Translations under genes and position numbers: made by a program
Source: WRHT01 sp031550525
GTDB taxonomy: Bacteria > Desulfobacterota > Desulfovibrionia > Desulfovibrionales > Desulfovibrionaceae
Length of the DNA: 64,000 bases
Direction of reading: 5' to 3'
Assembly: GCA_031550525.1 (NCBI GenBank)
Contig: JAVBON010000003.1
Span: 118,601 to 182,600, forward strand
Part shown: positions 55,622 through 64,000 of the stretch, piece by piece
Position numbering within the stretch: the stretch's first letter is position 1
Layout of the letters: the number at the start of each line of letters is the position of its first letter
The notes under the pieces: model-generated
The model's database searches: none
The model's input: only the letters and a program-made list of their open reading frames with translations
What the model was told of the DNA's origin: nothing

Positions 55622-55714
55622 GACATTCCGGATGATATGGGTATTAACCTTGGTATAATACGAATATCAGGTTAGTCTGAAGTATTCAAGTTTACCGTTT
55701 AGCCTGCGCCAGTC

Positions 55715-55774
55715 ACGTAAAACAGCCGGCTTGGCAAAAGCGTTAACGCCTTTGCCAAGCCGGCTGTTTTACGT
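55715..55774. terminator. Very strong 24-pair inverted repeat between fabH and the barrel gene
   Basis: Arms 55715-55738 and 55751-55774 are perfect complements over 24 bases. The loop contains GCGTTAACGC, itself a palindrome. It can terminate in either direction, but the T-run is inside the stem and does not follow it. It most likely ends the yceD-rpmF-plsX-fabH operon, although 140 bases separate it from the fabH stop. Confidence 0.8.
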
Positions 55775-55916
55775 ATGCTGCGTTTATTGGCTGCGGTATT
55801 CCGCCAGATACGCGGGCTATGCTTATGCCATCATATGCCGCAGCGGGCTCACTTGTAACCGGCACGGGGCCGCCCGGCGCAATGGCCGGAAACATGAAAA
55901 AAATATTTGGACTGCG

Positions 55917-56927
55917 CTAAAATTTGACCACGGCCGCGCCCCAGGTGAGGCCCGCGCCAAAGGTGGTAAAGAGCACGCGCATGCCGGGTTTGATTACGCC
56001 CGTTTCTACCGCCTCGCCCATGGCCAGAGGTATGGAGGCCGCCGAGGTGTTGCCATAGCGGTTTACGTTTACAAATACCTTTTCGGCCGGTGCTCCCAAG
56101 CGGTCGCCTACAGCCTGTATTATACGCGTATTGGCCTGATGCGGCACCACCATGTCAAAATCGTTTATGGTGTAGCCGAGTTTTTCCATAAGCTGCTGGC
56201 TTATGCCCGCCATGGTACGCACGGCATATTTGAATATTTCGCGTCCGTTCATCTGAATAAAGTTTTCCGGCCCTACAATGTCGCCAAGTTTGTACGGAAA
56301 ATCGGAGCAGCCCCCGTTGCAGTAAAGCAGGTGGCCGGTTTTTCCATCGGCATTGCACATTACATCTTCAATAACCGCGTTTGCCATTAGCGGGTGCCCG
56401 GTGGCTGGCGGAGTTGGCGAAGCGCTCAGCACTGCCGCGCCGGAACCGTCGCCAAAAAGCACGCAGGTGGAGCGGTCTTTCCAGTTCACACGGTTGGAGA
56501 GCACCTCGGCGGCGGTAACCAGAATTTTCGCCTCCGGCTCAAGGGCCATAAGCCCCCTGGCCACTTGCAGCCCGTAAATAAAGCCGGAGCAGGCCGCGCT
56601 AAGGTCAAGGGCCATGCCGGTAATGCCAAGCTTGGCCTGCACGCGGGTGGCGGTGGAGGGAAAGGCATCGTCACCGGAAACTGTCGCATTTATGATGTGG
56701 GTAATTTCTTCAGGTTTTATGCCTGATGCCGCCAAGGCCTTTTTGGCGGATTCCATTACGAGGTCGGAACAGTTTTGCCCTGGCGCTACCACATGGCGCT
56801 GCTCAATGCCGGTGCGGGTTCTTATCCATTCGTCCGAGGTGTCCACCATGGTGGAAAGCTCGTTATTGTCTATGATCCTCTCCGGAACATAGTAACCGAG
56901 GCCTTTAATATATGTGGTAAGTTTCAT
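55917..56927 (-). CDS. fabH: 3-oxoacyl-ACP synthase III
   Basis: The 336-residue enzyme starts fatty-acid synthesis by condensing acetyl-CoA with malonyl-ACP. It has MALDLSAACSGFIYGLQVAR with the catalytic cysteine, MVVPHQANTRII with the histidine, and VNRYGNTSAASIPLAM with the asparagine. GLTWGAAVVKF is the C-terminal strand. I chose the ATG at 56927 because AGGAAG lies about seven bases upstream; the longer in-frame reading is not supported. The gap to plsX is 454 bases, wider than usual in this conserved cluster. Confidence 0.95.
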   Translation of the reverse strand: MKLTTYIKGLGYYVPERIIDNNELSTMVDTSDEWIRTRTGIEQRHVVAPGQNCSDLVMESAKKALAASGIKPEEITHIINATVSGDDAFPSTATRVQAKLGITGMALDLSAACSGFIYGLQVARGLMALEPEAKILVTAAEVLSNRVNWKDRSTCVLFGDGSGAAVLSASPTPPATGHPLMANAVIEDVMCNADGKTGHLLYCNGGCSDFPYKLGDIVGPENFIQMNGREIFKYAVRTMAGISQQLMEKLGYTINDFDMVVPHQANTRIIQAVGDRLGAPAEKVFVNVNRYGNTSAASIPLAMGEAVETGVIKPGMRVLFTTFGAGLTWGAAVVKF

Positions 56928-57381
56928 ATGTCTTCCTGAAACAGGTGAATCCTGATTTGGTTTGCCGGTGGGGGCCGTATTTACATTGTCTTTTGAGGGC
57001 GGCGGCTGTGCCGGATATGTCAACGCGGCTTTTGGGGTCAATTACCGCTTATGGTATGCGAGTATCGCGCCGGGTCTGTTGCCGTGCATGGGCAATAACC
57101 GGAAGCGCCGGATAATCTGCCGGAGTTACGACCGGTTTTAACCAGCTTGTGAAATATCCTTTAAATGTTAAGTCCGGGTTTTGGCCCGGAACTTAAGGTA
57201 GGTTAAAACCATAAAAAAAGCAAAACAAGTATTTCTATAAATCGCCTCATAATCAGGATTTTTGTTTTCTGGCAAGAAAGGCTGGCTCAGCTCGGAGCGT
57301 GGTGTATAAAGACATGCATAAGCTTCGGGCTGGGCCAGCCTGACGCAGCCAGATGGCAAAAAGGCAATAATGAGACGGTTT
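56928..57381. other. Wide gap between plsX and fabH
   Basis: No convincing gene is present; a 63-codon frame at 57168-57359 has no good ribosome site or domain. A hairpin at 57168-57196 (TTAAGTCCGGG / CCCGG-A-ACTTAA, one bulge) may affect readthrough between the two genes. Confidence 0.5.
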
Positions 57382-58455
57382 CTATTTGATAGCCTTGCTG
57401 TACAAGGTAAGTTCCTCGTTGGCGCTTATGCTTTGCATCAGCATCTTGTTGGTCTCTTTTTCCACAAAAGTTGAGGCCATTTTGGTGGCGGAGGCCACGG
57501 CCAGCGCGTTGGATTTGCCGTGGCAGATAAAAGCCACGCCTTTAATGCCCAACAGGGGGGCTCCGCCGTATTCGGCGTAATCCACTATACGGGCAAAGCG
57601 TTTAAGCGCGCCGCGGGCCAGCAGAGTGCCCAGCTTGGATGAAAAGCTTGAAAATAGCGCTTTTTTGAGTATGTGCCCCAACGCGGAGCCCAAACCCTCG
57701 GCTAGCTTGAGGGCCACGTTGCCCACAAAGCCGTCGCAGACTATTACATCAAGCTCGCCGGTAAAAATATCGCGACCTTCGGCGTTGCCTATAAAGTTTA
57801 ACTGGTTCGCCTGTTTGAGCAAATCGTAAGCGTCTTTTACCAGCGAGTTGCCCTTGCCCTCTTCTTCACCAATGGAGAGTATGCCAACTTTGGGGTGCTC
57901 CCGCCCCAGCACGGTTTGGGCGAATACAGAGCCCATAAGGCCGAACTGGAACAAGTGGTGGGGTTTGCAATCCACATTTGCGCCCACGTCCAAGAGAACG
58001 GTGGGGCGTTCTTTTTCCGAGGGCAGCATGGTGGCCAGGGCCAGCCTTTCCACGCCGTCAATGCGGCCTATTATGAACATGGCGCAGGCCACGGTGGCGC
58101 CGGAATGCCCAGGGCTCATCAACCCATCGGCTAATCCGTCTTTTACCAATCGGCAGGCTACCTGTATGGAGGCGTCTTTTTTACGGCGCAGAACGTCCGA
58201 GGGTTTATCCTGCATTTCAGCCACCTGGGAGGCGTGGACTATTTCGTAGGATACACCGTCGGTGTTTTCTTTAGCCAGGGCCGCTTCTATTTGGTCGGTC
58301 AGGCCCACAAAAACGAGCTTGCAGCCACAGGCGCGCGCGCCTTGCAAAGCGCCGGGCACGGTAACAGACGGCCCGAAATCGCCGCCCATGGCATCAATAG
58401 CTATAACAGGCGTTTTACGAACCATCGGAAGGTTGCCGGTAGAGGCATTGGGCAT
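57382..58455 (-). CDS. plsX: Phosphate acyltransferase
   Basis: The 357-residue enzyme makes acyl-phosphate from acyl-ACP for phospholipid synthesis. It has VIAIDAMGGDFGPSVTVPGA, SPGHSGATVACAMFIIGRI, MLPSEKERPTVLLDVGANVD and DVIVCDGFVGNVALKLAEGL, all diagnostic. I took the ATG at 58455, which lies six bases after the rpmF stop; a second ATG ten codons in has a less good context. It belongs to the conserved yceD-rpmF-plsX-fabH order of envelope lipid genes. Confidence 0.95.
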   Translation of the reverse strand: MPNASTGNLPMVRKTPVIAIDAMGGDFGPSVTVPGALQGARACGCKLVFVGLTDQIEAALAKENTDGVSYEIVHASQVAEMQDKPSDVLRRKKDASIQVACRLVKDGLADGLMSPGHSGATVACAMFIIGRIDGVERLALATMLPSEKERPTVLLDVGANVDCKPHHLFQFGLMGSVFAQTVLGREHPKVGILSIGEEEGKGNSLVKDAYDLLKQANQLNFIGNAEGRDIFTGELDVIVCDGFVGNVALKLAEGLGSALGHILKKALFSSFSSKLGTLLARGALKRFARIVDYAEYGGAPLLGIKGVAFICHGKSNALAVASATKMASTFVEKETNKMLMQSISANEELTLYSKAIK

Positions 58456-58461
58456 TTGCGT

Positions 58462-58638
58462 TTAGTTTCCTGTGGTGACCAGTTGCTTGCCACGGTAAGC
58501 GCCACAGGTGGGGCATACGGAGTGGGAAAGCGTGGGCTCGCCGCAGCTGCACAGCACTATGTTGGGTATGGCCACGCGATCGTGGGAGCGGCGCATGCCT
58601 TTGCGGGACTTGGATTTTTTGTTTTGTTGAACAGCCAT
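58462..58638 (-). CDS. rpmF: 50S ribosomal protein L32
   Basis: The frame encodes 58 residues. It starts MAVQQNKKSKSRKGMRRSHD and has a zinc-ribbon pattern with C-S-C-G and, 12 residues later, C-P-T-C, ending AYRGKQLVTTGN. AAGGAG precedes the ATG at the proper distance. Its place between yceD and plsX is the standard one in proteobacteria, and the plsX start follows six bases after its stop. Confidence 0.96.
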   Translation of the reverse strand: MAVQQNKKSKSRKGMRRSHDRVAIPNIVLCSCGEPTLSHSVCPTCGAYRGKQLVTTGN

Positions 58639-58679
58639 TTTATATCTCCTTGTGGCCCGGTGAAAAACCGGAGCAAAAA

Positions 58680-59225
58680 TTATTTATTCAATTTGAGGCC
58701 GCGCAGTTTTTCCATACGCGGGTCATAGTCTTCTTTATCACAGGCGCACTGGCCCGTATTCAGGTTTTTTCCGCATTTTTCGCACAGCCCGGCGCAGTTT
58801 TTACGGCACAGGGGGTATTGCGGCAAAGCCTGGGCAAACTCTTCCCAAGCCAGCGCGGCGGGGTTTATTTCCAGCCCGCCGCCTTGCGGGGCGCGGCGCA
58901 TGAAATACTCATCAACATCCAGGTCGTCTTCCGCGCCTTCTTCCGCCAAAAAAGGCTCAAAGCTGTCAAACGAGTGGTTCAAATCAACCACAGCGCTTTC
59001 CATGCACAGCGTGCACGGCATGGTTACCTGCCCTGTCATATGGCCGCGCACAAGCAGCCCCTCTTCCTGCGGCAGTATTTGCAGTCTGGCCGAGACAGGG
59101 GAAGTGATTACGCAATTTATGCCGAATTCTTTTATAGGGTCCTGCCAGATAGCCTGGTCGTCGAGCATAAGCTCCGTACCCTGATTAAGCACTGATTGCA
59201 GCGGTATCCAGCCGGTTTGCAGCAT
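58680..59225 (-). CDS. yceD: YceD-family (DUF177) protein
   Basis: The 181-residue protein has the family core: VRGHMTGQVTMPCTLCMESA, a middle acidic stretch (AEEGAEDDLDVDEYF), and the C-terminal LCRKNCAGLCEKCGKNLNTG with four cysteines. YceD proteins are linked to ribosomal RNA maturation and are nearly always next to rpmF, as here. The start is supported by AGGATAAAT. It is the first gene of the operon; a good promoter lies about 60 bases upstream. The cysteine-rich C-terminus suggests zinc binding. Confidence 0.9.
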   Translation of the reverse strand: MLQTGWIPLQSVLNQGTELMLDDQAIWQDPIKEFGINCVITSPVSARLQILPQEEGLLVRGHMTGQVTMPCTLCMESAVVDLNHSFDSFEPFLAEEGAEDDLDVDEYFMRRAPQGGGLEINPAALAWEEFAQALPQYPLCRKNCAGLCEKCGKNLNTGQCACDKEDYDPRMEKLRGLKLNK

Positions 59226-59280
59226 ATTTATCCTGTGCGGGCTATAGTAAGAAGGTTTTACCCCTCAGCCCGAACAGGTG

Positions 59281-59310
59281 TTGATACATGCGAAATAATC
59301 ATTTTGTCAA
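59281..59310 (-). promoter_or_regulatory. Promoter of the yceD-rpmF-plsX-fabH operon
   Basis: Read leftward, TTGACA and TATCAA are separated by 18 bases, about 55 bases upstream of the yceD ATG. The -35 is perfect. Confidence 0.7.
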
Positions 59311-59340
59311 GAAACTAAGATGCAGTTGTGATAAAAAGAC

Positions 59341-59367
59341 TTGCTTTTTTTTGCGCTAGTGTATAAA
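59341..59367 (+). promoter_or_regulatory. Possible promoter of rpmB
   Basis: TTGCTT and TATAAA are separated by 15 bases, about 115 bases before rpmB. Spacing is short, so this is tentative. Confidence 0.35.
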
Positions 59368-59483
59368 ACCGCACTCTCTTTGATGAACACAAGCGGGGCG
59401 CGGCTGCACCCGGCTTTTAAATGACAAGGTAATAGCTGGGGCCGCCGTTTTTGCGCGCCCGATATTTATACGGAGGATTTCCC

Positions 59484-59693
59484 ATGGCCAGACAGTGTGA
59501 AGTATGCGGCAAACAAGCCCAGGTAGGCAACCATGTTAGCCACTCCAACATTAAAACCAAGCGCCTTTTTCAGCCCAACCTGCAGAAAGTGCGCCACCAG
59601 AAAAGCAACGGACAGGTTGTAACCATGACTGTTTGCACCCGTTGCATACGTTCTGGCGCTGTTACAAAGCCTGTTGCCAAACAGAGCGCCTAG
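59484..59693 (+). CDS. rpmB: 50S ribosomal protein L28
   Basis: The 69-residue protein begins MARQCEVCGKQAQVGNHVSH and continues with TKRLFQPNLQKVRHQ and a second cysteine pair in CTRCIRSGAV, which makes a zinc-binding ribbon. GGAGG lies eight bases upstream of the ATG at 59484; the in-frame codons before it are not needed. It is a single-gene unit, divergent from yceD, and ends at a strong terminator. Confidence 0.95.
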   Translation: MARQCEVCGKQAQVGNHVSHSNIKTKRLFQPNLQKVRHQKSNGQVVTMTVCTRCIRSGAVTKPVAKQSA

Positions 59694-59715
59694 CCTGCCG
59701 AAAGAAAAATATTTT

Positions 59716-59758
59716 ACGAACAGAGCCTTCCGCTGTTGAGGGCTCTGTTCGTTTTTTC
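59716..59758 (+). terminator. Terminator of rpmB
   Basis: ACGAACAGAGCC and GGCTCTGTTCGT form a 12-pair stem with a 13-base loop, followed by TTTTTT, 23 bases after the rpmB stop. Confidence 0.93.
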
Positions 59759-59813
59759 ATTAACACCCCGCGACCTTTTAAAGTCCGGAGCTTTCAGCCG
59801 TATTACCGCCTTG

Positions 59814-60428
59814 TCAGGCGGTTTGTTTTCGTCCGTTTGCGGCCTGCGAACTTTTTATTTCTTCAAAGGCGGCCTTCAGCACGTTCAGCGCCGCCCCGGA
59901 AGCTTTGGCCAGCGAGGCGGCAAACTTGGACATCTCGTTATCACTCATGCCAGCGATTTTTTCTCTTATTTCTTGCTGGGTGGAGCCTGTTATTTCCGCA
60001 AGGGCTTCTACTATCTGGTCGGCGCTGCCGCTTTGCAGTTTGCCTATAAGCTTAACGTAACCGCCAAAGTCTTCTCTGGCGATTTCCAGTAATTTCTCGT
60101 TTATATCCACAACCTTGCCGTTAAGCGCTAGCTCGCATTTGTCCGTATGGCTGACGCCGCCGGTCGGGCTGTTTGCCTCAAGGCTTTGCAGGCCTGTTTC
60201 CGCATCGGCTAGAGCTGCCTGGCCCGCCTGCCGTGTTTTTTGCCCGGCCAGTTGCTCGTTAAGCTGCGCGCACAGCCGCAGGGCTTCTTCCGATATGCTG
60301 GCGCTATCCGGCCCCCAGGAGGAGACGGCGCTTACAGCCTCTGCCTGCGAGTTGCCGCGTTTGCTCTGCCGCCCGTAAGTATCTATGGCAAATGGCGGTG
60401 ATAGTTCTTTTATTCCACCACAATACAT
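59814..60428 (-). CDS. Hypothetical protein of unknown function
   Basis: I do not recognise this 204-residue protein. GGAGG lies just before the ATG at 60428, which decides the start and discards 23 upstream codons. The N-terminal half is low in hydrophobic residues with a stretch like SASISEEALRLCAQLNEQL; the C-terminal half looks like packed helices (VDINEKLLEIAREDFGGYVK, EIREKIAGMSDNEMSKFAAS). There is no signal peptide or membrane segment. It stands alone between the rpmB terminator and the tkt terminator. Confidence 0.7.
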   Translation of the reverse strand: MYCGGIKELSPPFAIDTYGRQSKRGNSQAEAVSAVSSWGPDSASISEEALRLCAQLNEQLAGQKTRQAGQAALADAETGLQSLEANSPTGGVSHTDKCELALNGKVVDINEKLLEIAREDFGGYVKLIGKLQSGSADQIVEALAEITGSTQQEIREKIAGMSDNEMSKFAASLAKASGAALNVLKAAFEEIKSSQAANGRKQTA

Positions 60429-60546
60429 AAAACCTCCGGTATTTTTTTCCGCCTGCCCGTCCCGTGGGGGTACAAGCAAGATATATTCCAGCGGCAAAAC
60501 ATACAGGCGGATGTAAAAGACCTTTGTGTCTTTTCCTTAATAGTAG

Positions 60547-60572
60547 AAACGCCCCGCTTAAGCGGGGCGTTT
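60547..60572. terminator. Terminator of the merR-rpe-tkt operon
   Basis: AAACGCCCCGCTTAAGCGGGGCGTTT is a perfect 26-base palindrome with T- or A-runs at both ends, 25 bases beyond the tkt stop. It may work in both directions. Confidence 0.88.
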
Positions 60573-60597
60573 TCTTACACGGCTATATTCAGATAAC

Positions 60598-62673
60598 CTA
60601 TTTATCTTTCTCTTTTTCCCTGTCTTTAAGGCCCAGCATTTTCTCGGCGGTTTTCACCACGTTATCGGCGGTGATGCCGTAATATTTGAACAGCACTCCG
60701 GCGGGGGCGGATTTGCCGAAACCGCGCATACCTATAACGGCGCCGTCAAGGCCGACATATTTTCTCCACCAATCGGTGGAGGCCGCCTCAATGGCTATGC
60801 GTTTGCGCACATTATCGGGCAGCACTTTTGAGCGCCAGGCCACTTCCTGCTCGTCAAAAAGCTCCTGGCAGGGCATGGATACAACCCGCACCTGCACTCC
60901 GCGCGCTTCCAGCGCCTCAGCCGCAGCCACGGCAAGGGATACTTCGGAGCCGGTAGCCATAAGTATAAGCTCGGGCTCACCTTTTTTGCACTCGCGCAAA
61001 ATGTAGCCGCCACGGCGTATGGTAAGCAGAATTTTTTCTATCGGGCTTGGCTCGGCTACTTGTTTTGCCTCGCATAAGACCATGCGTTTACGGTTTTGCA
61101 CGAGTAAGTTTTGGCGGGTAAGGGAAAGGGCGCTTGGCCTTTCGCTGCTGCGCACCGCGTTTATCCAGGCTGCGGTGGTTTCAACAGCATCGCAGGGCCG
61201 CCATACATTAAGGCCGGGTATGGAGCGCAGAGCGGTAAGGTGCTCTATGGGCTGGTGGGTGGGGCCGTCTTCGCCCACGCCTATGGAATCGTGCGTGAGC
61301 ACCCAGATTACCTGAAGCTCCATAAGGGCGGCCATGCGTATGGCGTTTTTGGCGTAGTCGGAAAATACCATAAAGGTACCGGCGTAAGGTATGAAGCCGC
61401 CATGCAGCGAAAGACCGTTCATTATCGCGCCCATGGCGAATTCGCGCACGCCGTAGTTTATATAGTTGCCGTCGGGGGCGTTTGCTGTAATGTCTTTGGC
61501 GCCGCTCCATTTGGTGCCCACGGAGCCCGTAAGGTCGGCAGAGCCGCCTATGAGGCTTGGCAAATATTTGGCAATCTCGTTAATGGCGTTGCGCGAGGAT
61601 ATGCGCGTGGCTTCGTCCTTGCCGTTTTCCTGCGCGGCAGCGGCCAGTTCGTAAGCTGTTTTACGCCAATCCTCAGGCAGCTCACCGTCCATGCGCATTT
61701 CAAATTCTTTGGCCTCTTGAGGGTAGGCTTTTTTGTAGCCTTCAAAGAGCTTAAGCCATTTTTTTTCGGCCTGTTGCCCGTCCAGGCGGGCGTCCCAGCC
61801 GGTGCGCACTTCAGAGGGTATTTCAAAGGGCGGGTACTTCCAGCCCATCTGTTTGCGCGCGCCTTCAATTTCATCTTCGCCCAGGGGCGAGCCGTGGCTG
61901 GACGCGGTACCCTGCTTGGTGGGGGCGCAGCAGGCAATGGTGGTTTTGCAGGAAATAAGGCTGGGTTTATCTTTAATCTTGCGGGCTTTGGCCAGAGCTT
62001 TTTTTATGGCCTCGCCGTCATGTCCGTCCACTTCTTCCACATGCCAGCCGTAAGCTTCAAACCTTGCTGGGGTATTGTCCGTAAACCAGCCTGTTACAGG
62101 CCCGTCTATGGAAATGCCGTTGTTGTCCCAAAGGGCTATGAGTTTGCCCAATTGCAAGGTGCCTGCAAGTGAGGCCGCCTCGTGCGAGATGCCTTCCATA
62201 AGGCAGCCGTCGCCGAGAAAACAGTAAGTATAGTGATCTACAACGGAGAATTTGTCGCGGTTATATTTTTGGGCCAGAATTTTTTCACCCAGCGCCATGC
62301 CCACGGCATTGGCAAGCCCTTGTCCCAGCGGGCCGGTGGTGGTTTCCACGCCGGGGGTTATGTCATGTTCCGGATGGCCGGGGGTTTTCGAGTCGAGCTG
62401 GCGAAAGTTTTTAATATCTTCAATGCTCAAATCGTAACCGGTGAGGTGGAGAACCGCATAGAGCAGCATGGAGGCATGCCCGTTGGAAAGCACGAAACGG
62501 TCGCGGTTTACCCATTTGGGGTTGGCCGGGTTATGCACCATAAAGTCGTTCCATAACACTTCAGCCATATCGGCCATACCCATGGGCGCGCCGGGGTGTC
62601 CCGATTTGGCTTTTTGCACCGCGTCCATTGCCAGAGCGCGCACAGCATTCGCCAGTTCTTTACGACTTGGCAT
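60598..62673 (-). CDS. tkt: Transketolase
   Basis: The 691-residue thiamine-diphosphate enzyme moves two-carbon units in the pentose phosphate pathway. It has KSGHPGAPMGMADMAEVLW, GPLGQGLANAVGMALGEKIL, the ThDP motif CFLGDGCLMEGISHEAASLA and, in the pyrimidine domain, THDSIGVGEDGPTHQPIEHL. GGAGGT precedes the ATG. It is about 25 residues longer than the E. coli enzyme and ends in a lysine/glutamate-rich tail. It is the last gene of a leftward operon with rpe and merR. Confidence 0.96.
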   Translation of the reverse strand: MPSRKELANAVRALAMDAVQKAKSGHPGAPMGMADMAEVLWNDFMVHNPANPKWVNRDRFVLSNGHASMLLYAVLHLTGYDLSIEDIKNFRQLDSKTPGHPEHDITPGVETTTGPLGQGLANAVGMALGEKILAQKYNRDKFSVVDHYTYCFLGDGCLMEGISHEAASLAGTLQLGKLIALWDNNGISIDGPVTGWFTDNTPARFEAYGWHVEEVDGHDGEAIKKALAKARKIKDKPSLISCKTTIACCAPTKQGTASSHGSPLGEDEIEGARKQMGWKYPPFEIPSEVRTGWDARLDGQQAEKKWLKLFEGYKKAYPQEAKEFEMRMDGELPEDWRKTAYELAAAAQENGKDEATRISSRNAINEIAKYLPSLIGGSADLTGSVGTKWSGAKDITANAPDGNYINYGVREFAMGAIMNGLSLHGGFIPYAGTFMVFSDYAKNAIRMAALMELQVIWVLTHDSIGVGEDGPTHQPIEHLTALRSIPGLNVWRPCDAVETTAAWINAVRSSERPSALSLTRQNLLVQNRKRMVLCEAKQVAEPSPIEKILLTIRRGGYILRECKKGEPELILMATGSEVSLAVAAAEALEARGVQVRVVSMPCQELFDEQEVAWRSKVLPDNVRKRIAIEAASTDWWRKYVGLDGAVIGMRGFGKSAPAGVLFKYYGITADNVVKTAEKMLGLKDREKEKDK

Positions 62674-62720
62674 TTTTTACCTCCTGCCTGAGGATGCTCC
62701 TCAAGCGCTTTGGAAGCGGC

Positions 62721-63389
62721 CTAACGGGACGCTTCCGGTGATTTTGCCGCAGCTTGAAAGGCTTTAAGCCTTTCGTCATAAGGCGGAAATTTGAAAAAAG
62801 CCGAGCCGGAAACCAGCACGTCAGCGCCGGCTTTTACCAGAGCGGCGGTGTTGGCTGGGTCCACGCCGCCGTCAACCTGTATGAAGGCGTTGGAACCGGC
62901 CTTTACCAGCATGGTTTTAAGGGCCATTATTTTGTCATAGGCCATGGGCATGAATTTTTGCCCGCCAAAGCCGGGGTTGACGCTCATTATAAGCACCATG
63001 TCCAGATCTTGCAGCACATAATCCAGCGCGCACAGAGGTGTTGCCGGGTTAAGGGCCACGCCGCACTTCATGCCCAGGCGGCGTATTTCAGAAAGCGTGC
63101 GGGGCAGGTGCATTGTGGCCTCGGCATGCACTACCAGAATATCCGCGCCAGCATCGGCAAAGTCCTCAAGGTAGCGCTCGGGTTTTTCTACCATAAGGTG
63201 CACGTCGAAATACAGGCGGCTGGCCTTTCTCAACTGCTTTATTACAGGAGGGCCAAAGGTGATGTTGGGTACGAAATTTCCGTCCATAACATCAAGATGC
63301 ACCCAGTCCAGACCGGCAGCCTCAAGGGCGGCCAGTTCTTCGGCAAAACGGCCGAAGTCGCACGAAAGTAAAGATGGGGCTAAAATCAT
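62721..63389 (-). CDS. rpe: Ribulose-phosphate 3-epimerase
   Basis: The 222-residue TIM-barrel enzyme interconverts ribulose-5-phosphate and xylulose-5-phosphate, feeding transketolase. It has ILAPSLLSCDFGRFAEEL, LDWVHLDVMDGNFVPNITFG, YFDVHLMVEKPERY and IMSVNPGFGGQKFMP, all diagnostic, and IQVDGGVDPANTAALVKAGA near the end for phosphate binding. It lies nine bases after merR and 47 bases before tkt. Confidence 0.96.
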   Translation of the reverse strand: MILAPSLLSCDFGRFAEELAALEAAGLDWVHLDVMDGNFVPNITFGPPVIKQLRKASRLYFDVHLMVEKPERYLEDFADAGADILVVHAEATMHLPRTLSEIRRLGMKCGVALNPATPLCALDYVLQDLDMVLIMSVNPGFGGQKFMPMAYDKIMALKTMLVKAGSNAFIQVDGGVDPANTAALVKAGADVLVSGSAFFKFPPYDERLKAFQAAAKSPEASR

Positions 63390-63398
63390 GCAAGACTC

Positions 63399-63875
63399 TT
63401 AGGAGGATTGGTGATTGGTTTTTTTCAGCATTTCGCTGATTTCTTTAAGCTCTTCCAGGGCGTATTGCAATATGCCATGGTTGGCCGCCAGTTCCGCCTG
63501 CCTGGCCAGTGCGGCCAGAGAGGGGAGGTTGGTGGGATCATCTTCAGCGGCAACTTCAAATTGATCGGGAATAACACCTTCGCCGCCAAAATTTTTATAG
63601 CCTTCGTCCAGAAGCTCACTGGAAAAAGCTACTTCGCTCATTTCGTTGTGGCTTTGCAGCACCTTGCGCGCGCCTTCAATGGTAAGCCCGCGCTCATGCA
63701 GCAGGTGACGTATGAATTTGAGTGTTTCGAGGTTTGATTCGCTGTAAAGGCGTTGGCCTTTGTCTGTGCGCATGGGGCTAAGCTGGGGGAACTCCGTCTC
63801 CCAAAACCGCAGTACATAGCTTTTAAGCTTTAGTATCTGGGCGGCTTCGCCAATCTTGTAAGTGCGTTCTGACAT
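63399..63875 (-). CDS. MerR-family transcriptional regulator
   Basis: The 158-residue protein has a MerR winged helix: YKIGEAAQILKLKSYVLRFW (about 5-24), then ETEFPQLSPMRTDKGQRLYS and LLHERGLTIEGARKVLQ. No cysteine metal site is evident. The C-terminal half is helical and acidic. It is the first gene of the leftward merR-rpe-tkt unit in this window. Similar MerR proteins follow pheT and ihfA in many proteobacteria, but those genes would be beyond the right edge. Confidence 0.88.
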   Translation of the reverse strand: MSERTYKIGEAAQILKLKSYVLRFWETEFPQLSPMRTDKGQRLYSESNLETLKFIRHLLHERGLTIEGARKVLQSHNEMSEVAFSSELLDEGYKNFGGEGVIPDQFEVAAEDDPTNLPSLAALARQAELAANHGILQYALEELKEISEMLKKTNHQSS

Positions 63876-63900
63876 TACGGCTTGCCTTGTTGGTGTGGCT

Positions 63901-63942
63901 GAAAAATCCGGGCGGGCGCGGGTTATGGATTAAACCGCGCCC
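63901..63942 (-). terminator. Possible leftward terminator upstream of merR
   Basis: Read leftward, GGGCGCGGTT pairs with AACCCGCGCCC (one bulge) and is followed closely by GCCCGGATTTTTC. It would end a gene that lies beyond the right edge. Confidence 0.55.
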
Positions 63943-64000
63943 GGCGGGCAGCTAATATATATTATCACCTGAAGTTTTTCCACATCGGATTTTGACACCG

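Noticed and set aside
61111..62172. A rightward frame of 353 codons inside tkt
   Set aside because: It is the shadow of transketolase; its glycine- and valine-rich composition comes from the opposite strand's codon use.

Overview
The window looks like a chromosomal segment of a Desulfovibrio-like bacterium (Desulfobacterota). I infer this from gene order and protein character: ribD-ribE-ribBA-ribH, yceD-rpmF-plsX-fabH next to rpmB, and tkt-rpe-merR. There is no rRNA in the window to confirm it, and the genus is not fixed. The housekeeping flanks appear GC-rich, while the surface-glycan genes in the middle are visibly AT-richer.

Layout. 1-3592: riboflavin operon (ribD cut by the left edge). 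3782-5310: two methyltransferase genes. 5480-5555: tRNA-Ala(CGC) and a strong terminator. 5741-29969: a surface-polysaccharide locus. Its left half reads rightward: ABC exporter permease and ATPase with a substrate-recognition tail, a family-4 glycosyltransferase, two paralogous GT-B proteins, a methyltransferase and an SGNH-like protein. Its right half reads leftward: gmd, fcl, several GT2 enzymes, a GT32 enzyme, and two giant fused proteins of 1000 and 1544 residues that join glycosyltransferase and methyltransferase domains. The halves converge near 13.5 kb. I count about a dozen glycosyltransferase modules and six methyltransferase modules. Together they would make, modify and export a long O-antigen-like glycan containing a GDP-fucose-derived sugar.

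30058-40349: leftward genes for envelope and regulation: cardiolipin synthase, a predicted exported protein with an in-frame UGA, HU, a MinD/FlhG-type ATPase, a diguanylate cyclase, prfB with its programmed frameshift, lnt, a CorC-like CBS protein and a PilZ protein. 40612-45844: four paralogous MFS transporters around a MarR regulator. 46059-51449: a protein with a degenerate diadenylate-cyclase-like tail, then adiC-adiA for arginine-dependent acid resistance. 51780-63875: an acyltransferase, an ArsR-like regulator, leuB, an outer-membrane barrel, fabH-plsX-rpmF-yceD, rpmB, and tkt-rpe-merR.

The most interesting observations are: (1) a candidate new selenoprotein at 32149-33192, where a single in-frame UGA forms a C-x-x-U motif and is followed by a hairpin at the right distance for a bacterial SECIS; (2) an undescribed intergenic repeat with a conserved fold potential at 2849, 31784/31845 and 40470; (3) the multi-domain glycan megaproteins, one carrying an in-frame 18-base minisatellite in a linker; (4) a degenerate DisA-N-like domain; (5) the MFS quartet.
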